Below, piece after piece: positions 51,308 through 59,095 of a DNA stretch of 64,000 nt. Positions within the stretch are counted from its first letter, which is position 1. Each line of letters begins with the position of its first letter. The stretch is from NCBI RefSeq assembly GCF_036345175.1, contig NZ_CP107780.1, forward strand, positions 1,426,001-1,490,000, given 5' to 3'. The notes beneath the pieces were generated by a model that worked only from the letters and a program-made list of their open reading frames with translations, was not told the origin of the DNA and did not search any database. The position numbers were made by a program, and so were the translations under genes. Source of the DNA: Streptomyces sp. NBC_00576 (GTDB lineage Bacteria; Actinomycetota; Actinomycetes; Streptomycetales; Streptomycetaceae).

Positions 51308-53701
51308 GTGACGACACCCGGGTCCATCGAAGTAGGGTCCATCGAAGGCAGGATCGCCGAGGAGCTCGGCGTACGGGAGCGGCAGGTGAGGGCCGCCGTC
51401 GAGTTGCTCGACGGGGGCTCGACAGTGCCCTTCATCGCCCGCTACCGCAAGGAAGCGACCGAGATGCTCGACGATGCGCAACTGCGCACGTTGGAGGAGC
51501 GGCTGCGCTATCTGCGGGAGCTGGAGGAGCGGCGGGCCGCGATCCTCGAATCGGTGCGCGAACAGGGCAAGCTGACGCCCGAGGTCGAGGCGCAGATCCG
51601 CGGGGCCGAGACGAAGGCACGCCTGGAGGACATCTACCTGCCGTTCAAGCCGAAGCGGCGGACGAAGGCCCAGATCGCGCGCGAGGCGGGCCTGGAACCG
51701 CTGGCCGAGGGGCTGCTCGGCGACCCGTCCGTCGACCCGCTCGCCGCGGCGGCGGCCTTCGTCGACGCCGACAAGGGCGTCGCCGATCCGCAGGCCGCGC
51801 TGGACGGCGCCCGCTCGATCCTCACCGAGCGCTTCTCGGAGGACGCCGACCTGATCGGCGAGGCGCGCGAGCGCATGTGGGTGCGCGGCCGGCTGGCCGC
51901 CAAGGTGAAGGACGGCAAGGAGGAGGCGGGCGCGAAGTTCGCCGACTACTTCGACTTCGCCGAGCCCTTCACCGCCCTGCCCTCGCACCGCATCCTCGCG
52001 ATGCTGCGCGGCGAGAAGGAGGACGTCCTCGACCTGGTCCTGGAGCCGGAGGAGCCGACGGAGGGCCCTTCGTCGTACGAGGGGATCATCGCCCACCGTT
52101 TCGGGATCGCCGAGCGCGGCCGTCCCGGCGACAAGTGGCTGAAGGACACCGTGCGTTGGGCCTGGCGAACCCGGATCCTGGTCCACCTCGGCATCGACGT
52201 CCGCCTTCGGCTGCGGACGGTCGCGGAGGACGAGGCGGTGAACGTGTTCGCGGCGAACCTGCGCGACCTGCTGCTCGCCGCCCCGGCCGGCACGCGATCG
52301 ACGCTGGGGCTCGACCCCGGGTTCCGTACGGGCGTGAAAGTGGCCGTCGTGGACTCGACGGGCAAGGCCGTCGCCACGGACGTGATCTATCCGCACGTAC
52401 CCGCGAACAAGTGGGACGAGGCACTGGCCAAACTGGCCCGGCTCGCCAAGGAGCACTCGGTCGACCTGATCGCGATCGGCAATGGTACGGCGTCCCGCGA
52501 GACGGACAAGCTCGCCGGTGAACTCATCGCCAAACACCCGGAGTTGAACCTCACCAAGGTGATGGTGTCCGAGGCGGGCGCGTCCGTGTACTCGGCGTCG
52601 GCGTTCGCCTCGCAGGAGCTGCCGGGCATGGATGTGTCGCTGCGCGGGGCGGTGTCGATCGCACGGCGGCTGCAGGACCCGCTCGCCGAGCTGGTGAAGA
52701 TCGACCCGAAGTCGATCGGGGTCGGGCAGTACCAGCACGACCTGTCCGAGGTGAAACTGTCGCGATCGCTGGACGCGGTCGTCGAAGACTGTGTGAACGG
52801 TGTCGGTGTCGACGTCAACACGGCGTCCACGCCGCTGCTCTCGCGGGTTTCCGGCATCTCCTCCGGGCTCGCGGAGAACATCGTGGCGCACCGTGACGCG
52901 AACGGTCCGTTCACGTCCCGGTCCCAGCTGAAGGGTGTCGCGCGACTCGGGCCGAAGGCGTACGAGCAGTGCGCGGGGTTCCTGCGGATCCGGGGCGGGG
53001 ACGATCCGCTGGACGCGTCCAGTGTGCACCCGGAGGCGTATCCGGTGGTGCGGCGGATGGTGAAGTCGGCAGGCAGCGGGGTGGCGTCGCTGGTCGGGAA
53101 CACGGCGGTGCTGCGGTCGCTGCGGCCCGATGACTTCGTCGACGAGAAGTTCGGTCTGCCGACGGTGACGGACATTCTGCGCGAGCTGGAGAAGCCCGGG
53201 CGCGACCCGCGGCCCGCTTTCAAGACGGCCACGTTCAAGGACGGGGTCGAGAAGATCGGCGACCTGTCCTCCGGGATGGTGCTGGAGGGTGTGGTCACCA
53301 ACGTGGCGGCGTTCGGGGCGTTCGTGGATGTCGGCGTACACCAGGACGGGCTGGTGCATGTGTCCGCGATGTCCAAGACGTTCATCAAGGACCCGCATGA
53401 CGTGGTGAAGTCCGGTGACATCGTCAAGGTGAAGGTGCTTGACGTCGACATTCCCCGGAAGCGGATTTCGCTGACGCTGCGGTTGGACGACGAGGCGGTG
53501 GCCTCCGGCGATGGGCAGCAGGGGGGTGGGGGGCGCCCGCAGCGTGGGGGGCGGCCGCCTCAGCCTCGGCAGCAGCAGGGGCAAGGGCAAGGGGGCGGGC
53601 GGTCCGGCGGAGCGCCTCGGCAGGGGGCGCCCGCGCCGGGGAACAGTGCGATGGCGGATGCCTTGCGGAAGGCTGGGTTGGTGGATCCCAAGCGGCGGTG
53701 A
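51308..53701 (+). CDS. tex: Tex family RNA-binding transcriptional accessory protein
   Basis: A 797-residue Tex protein. In order: N-terminal helical domain (IEGRIAEELGVRERQVRAAVELLDGGSTVPFIARYRKE), a central region, the YqgF/RuvC-like domain starting TLGLDPGFRTGVKVAVVD, helix-hairpin-helix repeats (DVNTASTPLLSRVSGISSGLAENIV), and an S1 RNA-binding domain (GMVLEGVVTNVAAFGAFVDVGVHQDGLVHVSAMS). A Gly/Gln/Arg-rich tail of about 60 residues follows, unlike the short tails of enteric Tex. The GTG at 51308 has GGAG upstream; earlier in-frame starts lack domain support. Confidence 0.94.
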   Translation: MTTPGSIEVGSIEGRIAEELGVRERQVRAAVELLDGGSTVPFIARYRKEATEMLDDAQLRTLEERLRYLRELEERRAAILESVREQGKLTPEVEAQIRGAETKARLEDIYLPFKPKRRTKAQIAREAGLEPLAEGLLGDPSVDPLAAAAAFVDADKGVADPQAALDGARSILTERFSEDADLIGEARERMWVRGRLAAKVKDGKEEAGAKFADYFDFAEPFTALPSHRILAMLRGEKEDVLDLVLEPEEPTEGPSSYEGIIAHRFGIAERGRPGDKWLKDTVRWAWRTRILVHLGIDVRLRLRTVAEDEAVNVFAANLRDLLLAAPAGTRSTLGLDPGFRTGVKVAVVDSTGKAVATDVIYPHVPANKWDEALAKLARLAKEHSVDLIAIGNGTASRETDKLAGELIAKHPELNLTKVMVSEAGASVYSASAFASQELPGMDVSLRGAVSIARRLQDPLAELVKIDPKSIGVGQYQHDLSEVKLSRSLDAVVEDCVNGVGVDVNTASTPLLSRVSGISSGLAENIVAHRDANGPFTSRSQLKGVARLGPKAYEQCAGFLRIRGGDDPLDASSVHPEAYPVVRRMVKSAGSGVASLVGNTAVLRSLRPDDFVDEKFGLPTVTDILRELEKPGRDPRPAFKTATFKDGVEKIGDLSSGMVLEGVVTNVAAFGAFVDVGVHQDGLVHVSAMSKTFIKDPHDVVKSGDIVKVKVLDVDIPRKRISLTLRLDDEAVASGDGQQGGGGRPQRGGRPPQPRQQQGQGQGGGRSGGAPRQGAPAPGNSAMADALRKAGLVDPKRR

Positions 53702-53859
53702 GCTGTCCGGTGCCGGGTGCCTTGCGGTTGGCTGCGAGGCACCCGGTGCTGGTGCTGACCGGCGGGTGGGTCGCGCAGCCCGGCGCTTACGGGGTGCCGC
53801 CTGCGCCCACCCGTGCCGCCCCTGGCGGCACGCATGCCCGCAGTCTGGGCGGGTTGGAC

Positions 53860-53925
53860 GGGCGCGGAGCGCCCTCCTAGGGGCGCGAGGAACTGCGCGA
53901 CCAGCCCCCACCGGGCCGCAGCCAT
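53860..53925. repeat. Dispersed intergenic repeat, family 2, copy 1 (convergent junction)
   Basis: Contains GCGCGACCAGCCCCC at 53895-53909, exactly repeated in inverse at 57729-57743, and GGGGCGCGAGG just before it. It lies between convergent tex and the ABC-F gene. I know this as another common Streptomyces intergenic sequence; its role is unproven. Confidence 0.6.
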
Positions 53926-53930
53926 GCCGA

Positions 53931-55574
53931 CTACGCGAGTTCCGTCACCTTGCCGGCCGCCACCTCGAAGCGGCGGGTTACCTGAACCGCGTCCAGCATT
54001 CTGCGGTCGTGGGTCACCAGGAGCAGGGTGCCCTCGTAGGAGTCGAGGGCCTGTTCCAACTGTTCGATGGCCGGGAGGTCGAGGTGGTTGGTCGGTTCGT
54101 CCAGGACGAGGAGGTTCACGCCCCGTCCCTGGAGGAGCGCCAGGGCCGACCGGGTGCGTTCACCCGGGGACAGGGTCGCCGCCGGACGCAGGACGTGCTC
54201 CGCCTTCAGGCCGAACTTGGCCAGGAGCGTGCGGACCTCCGCCGGTTCCATGTCGGGGACCGCCTCGCAGAACGCGTCCAGCAACGCCTCCGGGCCGTGG
54301 AAGAGCTTGCGGGCCTGGTCCACCTCCCCGACCACCACACCCGAGCCGAGCGTGGCGTGACCCGCGTCCAGAGGGACACGGCCCAGTAGGGCCCCCAGCA
54401 GGGTCGACTTGCCGGCGCCGTTCGCACCCGTGACGGCGATGCGGTCCGCCCAGTCGATCTGTACGGTCACCGGGCCCAGCGTGAAGCCCGCGCGGCGTAC
54501 CTCCGCGTCCCGCAGGGTCGCGACCACCGAGCCGGAGCGCGGGGCCGCCGCGATCTCCATGCGCAGTTCCCACTCCTTGCGCGGCTCCTCGACCACGTCC
54601 AGGCGTTCGATCATGCGCTGGGTCTGGCGGGCCTTCGCGGCCTGCTTCTCGCTCGCCTCGCTGCGGAACTTGCGGCCGATCTTGTCGTTGTCGTTGTTCG
54701 CCTTGCGCCGGGCGTTCTTGACGCCCTTGTCCATCCAGCCGCGCTGCATCTGGGCCCGGTCCTGGAGCGCGGACCGTTTGTCGGCGTACTCCTCGAAGTC
54801 GTCGCGGGCGTGCCTGCGGGCGACGTCCCGCTCCTCCAGATAGGCCTCGTAGCCTCCGCCGTACAGCTTGATCTGCTGCTGGACGAGGTCGAGCTCGAGG
54901 ACCTTCGTGACCGTGCGGGTGAGGAACTCGCGGTCGTGGCTGACGACGAGCGTGCCGGCGCGCAGGCCCTTGACGAAGCGCTCCAGGCGCTCCAGGCCGT
55001 CGAGGTCCAGGTCGTTCGTCGGCTCGTCGAGGAGGAAGACGTCGTAGCGGGAGAGGAGCAGGGAGGCGAGGCCCGCCCTTGCCGCCTGGCCGCCCGACAG
55101 GGACGTCATCGGCTGGTCCAGGTCCACGGTCAGGGCCAGGGAACCGGCGACCTCCTCCGCCCGTTCGTCCAGGTCGGCGCCGCCGAGGTCGAGCCAGCGC
55201 TCCAGGCTCACCGAGTACGCGTCGTCCGCGCCCGGGGCCCCGTCCACCAGCGCCTGCGTCGCCTCGTCCATCACCCGCTGGGCCTCGGCCACGCCGGTGC
55301 GGCGCGCCAGGAACTCGCGGACGGTCTCGCCGTCGCGACGTTCCGGCTCCTGCGGGAGATGGCCGACGCTCGCGGTCGGCGGGGACAGGCGCAGTTCGCC
55401 CTGCTCGGGCGGGAGCAGCCCGGCCAGCATCTTGAGCAGCGTGGACTTGCCCGCGCCGTTGGCACCGACGAGCCCGATCACGTCTCCGGGCGCGACGACG
55501 AGGTCGAGCCCGGAGAAGAGGGAGCGGTCGCCGTGGCCGGCGGCGAGGTTCTTGGCGACGAGGGTGGCAGTCAT
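53931..55574 (-). CDS. ABC-F family ATPase
   Basis: A 547-residue protein of two ABC ATPase domains without membrane segments. Domain 1 has GLVGANGAGKSTLLKMLAG, signature TSLSGGQAARAGLAS and FLLDEPTNDLD; domain 2 has TGANGAGKSTLLGALLG, LSPGERTRSALAL and LVLDEPTNHLD. Between them a long charged linker (RDVARRHARDDFEEYADKRSALQDR ... ARRKANNDND) corresponds to the P-site tRNA interaction motif. ABC-F proteins act on ribosomes, as translation factors or by antibiotic protection. The pattern is common in Streptomyces as a resistance-type ABC-F; the drug, if any, is unknown. Confidence 0.92.
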   Translation of the reverse strand: MTATLVAKNLAAGHGDRSLFSGLDLVVAPGDVIGLVGANGAGKSTLLKMLAGLLPPEQGELRLSPPTASVGHLPQEPERRDGETVREFLARRTGVAEAQRVMDEATQALVDGAPGADDAYSVSLERWLDLGGADLDERAEEVAGSLALTVDLDQPMTSLSGGQAARAGLASLLLSRYDVFLLDEPTNDLDLDGLERLERFVKGLRAGTLVVSHDREFLTRTVTKVLELDLVQQQIKLYGGGYEAYLEERDVARRHARDDFEEYADKRSALQDRAQMQRGWMDKGVKNARRKANNDNDKIGRKFRSEASEKQAAKARQTQRMIERLDVVEEPRKEWELRMEIAAAPRSGSVVATLRDAEVRRAGFTLGPVTVQIDWADRIAVTGANGAGKSTLLGALLGRVPLDAGHATLGSGVVVGEVDQARKLFHGPEALLDAFCEAVPDMEPAEVRTLLAKFGLKAEHVLRPAATLSPGERTRSALALLQGRGVNLLVLDEPTNHLDLPAIEQLEQALDSYEGTLLLVTHDRRMLDAVQVTRRFEVAAGKVTELA

Positions 55575-55622
55575 CAGGAGGCCGATCCTAGCTCCCGCCC
55601 ACAGTGCCCCGCGTCCGGGATT

Positions 55623-56675
55623 TCACCGGGCCATCGGCTCCACCAGCACGGTTCCCGACGTACGCGCCACGATGAACGACTCTCCCTTCACCGCCTTCGC
55701 TTCCAGGGAGATGCGGTGCCGGCCGGGTTCGAGGATGCCGTCGAAGACCTCGAGCGTGTGGGTGCGGTACAGGCGGTCCAGGCGGTACGCGGTGACGTGG
55801 ACGCGACAGGTGGAGGTGACCTCTATGCCCGCCTCGCCGTCGGCGGCGACCAGGCGGGTGAGGCGGCGCCGTTCCAACGGGCTGCGGTCCAGGGCGTGTT
55901 CGATCTGGGCGACGAGGAGCGGGACGATCGGGGCGAGACCGTCGACGTACGCCACCTCGACACCCGCGTGCTCGAAGGAGCGGCGCACGGCGGCACGCTC
56001 CGCCTCCTCGATCGCCCGGCCGAAGGCGACCGCGCCGTAGCCCCGCAGTTCGTCGGCGGGCACGTCCGTGGCGTCCCGGGTGATGTCCGCGCCGATGCCG
56101 ATGGTGCGCAGCGCGGCGGCGAGCTTGGCGAGGACGGCGACCCGGGCACCGATCAGCAGGACCCGGCGGCGGGCCGCACCGGACTCGGCGGAGCCCACCG
56201 CCTCGGCGGCCTCCGTGGTGTCGAGGAGGGAGCCGAGCGCGTCCCGGTACTCGGCGCCGGGGAAACGGAAGGGCCCGATGCCGTGGTAGCCGTTGAGCTC
56301 CAGGTCGGCGTGGGTGTCCGTCTGCCAGGCGAAGTCGCGCCACACATAGTCGTCGCCGTCCTTCTCGATGGCCGCCGTCACGGCGCCGCACGCCAGGTCG
56401 GCGCACTCGGGACAGCCGTAGATGATGTGCCGGCCGCCCTCCAAGGGTGCGTCGGCCTCCAGGAGCAGGCCGCGGACCTGGGCGGTGAAGATCGCGGGGG
56501 GTACGTCGGAGGCGAGCGGGGAGACCGCGTCGAGGTCGGACAGCTGGTAGAGGAGGGGGCGTCCGTCAACGATGAAGTCGAGGAAGTCCCGGTGGACCTG
56601 GTAGGCACCGTTGGCGAGGACTCCACCGGCACGCATCGCCGGTGCCAGGCCGAAGGTGGCGTACTCGGCAGACAT
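55623..56675 (-). CDS. Uncharacterised protein with a Cys cluster and Rossmann-like segment
   Basis: A 350-residue protein I cannot assign; similar proteins are sometimes labelled 'oxidoreductase'. Around residues 87-97 is GCPECADLACGAV, a possible metal site. Residues about 155-260 look like an alpha/beta domain (RRRVLLIGARVAVLAKLAAALRTIG ... GYGAVAFGRAIEEAERAAVRRSFEHAGVEVAYVDGL). The C-terminal 80 residues are beta-rich. No signal or membrane segment. The ATG is 66 bases from the divergent D-amino-acid-oxidase start, and GATACT lies six bases before it. Confidence 0.6.
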   Translation of the reverse strand: MSAEYATFGLAPAMRAGGVLANGAYQVHRDFLDFIVDGRPLLYQLSDLDAVSPLASDVPPAIFTAQVRGLLLEADAPLEGGRHIIYGCPECADLACGAVTAAIEKDGDDYVWRDFAWQTDTHADLELNGYHGIGPFRFPGAEYRDALGSLLDTTEAAEAVGSAESGAARRRVLLIGARVAVLAKLAAALRTIGIGADITRDATDVPADELRGYGAVAFGRAIEEAERAAVRRSFEHAGVEVAYVDGLAPIVPLLVAQIEHALDRSPLERRRLTRLVAADGEAGIEVTSTCRVHVTAYRLDRLYRTHTLEVFDGILEPGRHRISLEAKAVKGESFIVARTSGTVLVEPMAR

Positions 56676-56741
56676 GTTGTGAGTATCCCCAGACTGGGAC
56701 CGATCTGAGCACGGCATGACATATTCCGCTACGGTCCCCGG
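56676..56741. promoter_or_regulatory. Compact divergent promoter region
   Basis: 66 bases separate two divergent start codons. On the plus strand TACGGT (56730-56735) ends six bases before the GTG at 56742; on the minus strand GATACT lies six bases before the ATG at 56675. Both transcripts look leaderless and their promoters must overlap or abut. Confidence 0.5.
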
Positions 56742-57686
56742 GTGGAGACGCGTCAGAGTGGTGAAGTGATCGTGGTCGGCGGCGGGGTCATCGGCCTCAC
56801 GACGGCGTTGGTGCTGGCCGAGCACGGCCGGCGGGTCCGGGTGTGGACGCGGGAGCCCGCCGAGCGGACCACCTCGGCGGTTGCGGGCGCGCTGTGGTGG
56901 CCCTACCGGATCGAGCCGGAGGCCTTCGCCGGGGAGTGGGCGCTCACATCGCTGACCGTCTACCAGGAATTGGCGGAGCGGCCCGGGGAGACGGGCGTAC
57001 GCATGGTCGAGGGTGTACACGCCGGGCTGCGGTTGGACGAGCTGGGGCCGTGGGCGACGCGCGTACCGGAGCTGCGGGAGACGGGTGCAGGGCTTCAGGC
57101 GCGGCTGCCGTTGATCGACATGCCCGTGCATCTGGGATGGCTGCGGGAGCGGTTCCTCGCGGCGGGTGGAGTCGTGGAGGAACGGTCCGTCAAGGATCTC
57201 GCCGAAGCGTTCGAGTCCGAGGCGGTGGACGTCGTCGTCAACTGCACGGGGCTCGGTGCGCGCGAGCTCGTGCCCGATCCGGCGGTACGTCCCGTGCGGG
57301 GTCAGTTGGTCGTCGTGGAGAATCCGGGGATCACGACGTGGTTCACGGCGGCCGGGCACTCCGACGTGAAGACCACGTACTTCTTCCCCCAGCCGGGCGG
57401 CCTGATCCTGGGCGGCACAGCGGAGGCGGACGAGTGGTCGCTGGTGCCCGATCCGGCGGTGGCCGAGGAGATCGTCCGGCGGTGTGCGGAGGTGCGGCCG
57501 GAGATCGCCGGGGCCCGGGTGCTCGGCCACCGGATCGGGCTGCGGCCCACCCGCGACGCGGTGCGGCTGGACCGTGAACTCCGCGCCGACGGGCGGGTGT
57601 TGGTGCACAACTACGGACACGGGGGCGCGGGGATCACAGTCGCGTGGGGGTGCGCGCATGACGCTGCGCGGCTTGCCGAGGGGTGA
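56742..57686 (+). CDS. FAD-dependent D-amino-acid oxidase
   Basis: A 314-residue FAD oxidase. The N terminus VIVVGGGVIGLTTALVLAEHG binds FAD; TSAVAGALWWPYRIEP is the substrate-side motif of D-amino-acid oxidases; the C terminus LVHNYGHGGAGITVAWGCA is the DAO signature. It should turn D-amino acids into 2-oxo acids, ammonia and peroxide. No peroxisome-type or export signal, so cytoplasmic. The GTG start has no ribosome-binding site and a -10 six bases upstream. Confidence 0.9.
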   Translation: METRQSGEVIVVGGGVIGLTTALVLAEHGRRVRVWTREPAERTTSAVAGALWWPYRIEPEAFAGEWALTSLTVYQELAERPGETGVRMVEGVHAGLRLDELGPWATRVPELRETGAGLQARLPLIDMPVHLGWLRERFLAAGGVVEERSVKDLAEAFESEAVDVVVNCTGLGARELVPDPAVRPVRGQLVVVENPGITTWFTAAGHSDVKTTYFFPQPGGLILGGTAEADEWSLVPDPAVAEEIVRRCAEVRPEIAGARVLGHRIGLRPTRDAVRLDRELRADGRVLVHNYGHGGAGITVAWGCAHDAARLAEG

Positions 57687-57720
57687 GCGCTCCGCTGGAT
57701 GTGCGGTTCTTTTGCTGCGG

Positions 57721-57768
57721 GCCCGGCGGGGGCTGGTCGCGCCCGCGCGGCGGAGCCGCATATCGACA
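57721..57768. repeat. Dispersed intergenic repeat, family 2, copy 2
   Basis: GGGGGCTGGTCGCGC at 57729-57743 is the exact inverse of 53895-53909, again at a convergent junction and followed by a hairpin built from GCCCCGCGCCCC. Confidence 0.6.
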
Positions 57769-57799
57769 CAGCCCCGCGCCCCTTTGGGGCGCGGGGCTG
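57769..57799. terminator. 14-bp perfect hairpin, two-way terminator
   Basis: CAGCCCCGCGCCCC (57769-57782), loop TTT, then the exact complement at 57786-57799, between convergent oxidase and carboxypeptidase genes. Confidence 0.75.
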
Positions 57800-57802
57800 C
57801 AC

Positions 57803-59095
57803 CTAGCAGTCCGTGTCCGCCTCCCCCGTCGTCAGGTGGTACGGCGCCCGCTCGTCGAGGAGCAGGGGTATGAGGGCGCGCAGTGACTGGCGCAGGGGGA
57901 CGTAGGCCCCGGCGCCGTTGCCGTTGCCGTTGTCGTCCGGCCGTACTCGCACTCCGTGCAACGCCAGTTCGTCGGCCACGTCCGTGTACTGGTCCCCGGT
58001 GAGCCGATAGCCGCACGCCGGGTCCTCGATCACCTCGGAGGGTTCGGCGGGGTCGTTGTCCGCGCCGCCGAGGTAGACCGGGCCGGTGTCCCGGTAGCCC
58101 GCCAGCCGGGCGGCGCCGGTGGCCGCGTCGAGCTGCCTGCCACGCTCGCCTGCGAAGCTGAACAGGCCCTTCAGGGCGGCGAGTTGGGAGTTCACCCGAC
58201 GTCGGTTGTTGTCCGGCTCCGGGGTCCCCTCCGTCAGCGGCTCGACCCGGCTCTCGATCAGGAGCCCGACCGCGTGCTTCACGCCGGACATGTTCCGCAG
58301 GATGCGCTCCTGACCGTCCCCCGCGACCTGCCGGATCGGGTCACCGGTGACGGGGTCGGTCCAGATGCCGTACGTGCCGGTCGTGAACCCGGCGCTCCGG
58401 GCGGCCGGTCGTACGTACGTCTGCGACAGGGTCTGTGCCTCGGTGTGCACGGCCGCGTCGGTGTTGAGATTGCGCGGCCAGAGGTCGAACAGGTCCTTTT
58501 CGTAGTACAGGGGCGTGGCTCCGTACTCGTGCAGGTCGTAGACCACGTCGGGCTTGCGGTCGCGGAGGACCGCCGCCATCGCCCGCGCTTCCGCCGTCCG
58601 CAGGGCCAGATGGTCGCGGTTGATGTCCACGCCGTCGCTGTTGCCCCGGGTGTCTGCGGCCCGGCCGTCGGGGTTGGCCGTGGGGACGACGAGCAGGGTG
58701 GTGCGCGACAGGAACGCCTTCGTCCGCGCGTCCTTCGCGTACGCCAGGTCGCGGACCGTCGTGAGACAGGCCTCGCGGCCGGACGGCTCGTCGCCGTGCT
58801 GGCTGCAGATGAGCAGCACAGTGCGGGTGGTGGGACGGCGCTCGCCGATGCGTACGAGTTGCAGGGGGCGGCTCTGTTCGGTGGTGCCGATGCGGGTGAG
58901 CGTCACGCGGGCGCTCGCCCTGTCGACGGCGGCGAGGAAGTCCTGTTCCTCGGGCTGGCTGGTCCAGCGGGCACCGTTCGTCTGCTCGAATCCGGTGCGC
59001 GGGGGCGCCGGTGCGGCCTCGGCCGCGTGGGCGGGGGCCGACAGCAGGGGTGCGGCGAGGGCGGCGGCGATCACCGCGGCCAGGCGCGGTTTCAT
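57803..59095 (-). CDS. Secreted M14 family zinc carboxypeptidase
   Basis: A 430-residue exported metallocarboxypeptidase. Signal peptide KPRLAAVIAAALAAPLLSAPAHAAEA. Zinc ligands and base: HGDEPSGREACL (HxxE), VDINRDHL with the Arg/Asp substrate residues, YDLHEYGAT with the second His. It should remove C-terminal residues from peptides outside the cell. The ATG overlaps the stop of the upstream dipeptidyl-peptidase gene (ATGA), so the two are one operon. Confidence 0.9.
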   Translation of the reverse strand: MKPRLAAVIAAALAAPLLSAPAHAAEAAPAPPRTGFEQTNGARWTSQPEEQDFLAAVDRASARVTLTRIGTTEQSRPLQLVRIGERRPTTRTVLLICSQHGDEPSGREACLTTVRDLAYAKDARTKAFLSRTTLLVVPTANPDGRAADTRGNSDGVDINRDHLALRTAEARAMAAVLRDRKPDVVYDLHEYGATPLYYEKDLFDLWPRNLNTDAAVHTEAQTLSQTYVRPAARSAGFTTGTYGIWTDPVTGDPIRQVAGDGQERILRNMSGVKHAVGLLIESRVEPLTEGTPEPDNNRRRVNSQLAALKGLFSFAGERGRQLDAATGAARLAGYRDTGPVYLGGADNDPAEPSEVIEDPACGYRLTGDQYTDVADELALHGVRVRPDDNGNGNGAGAYVPLRQSLRALIPLLLDERAPYHLTTGEADTDC

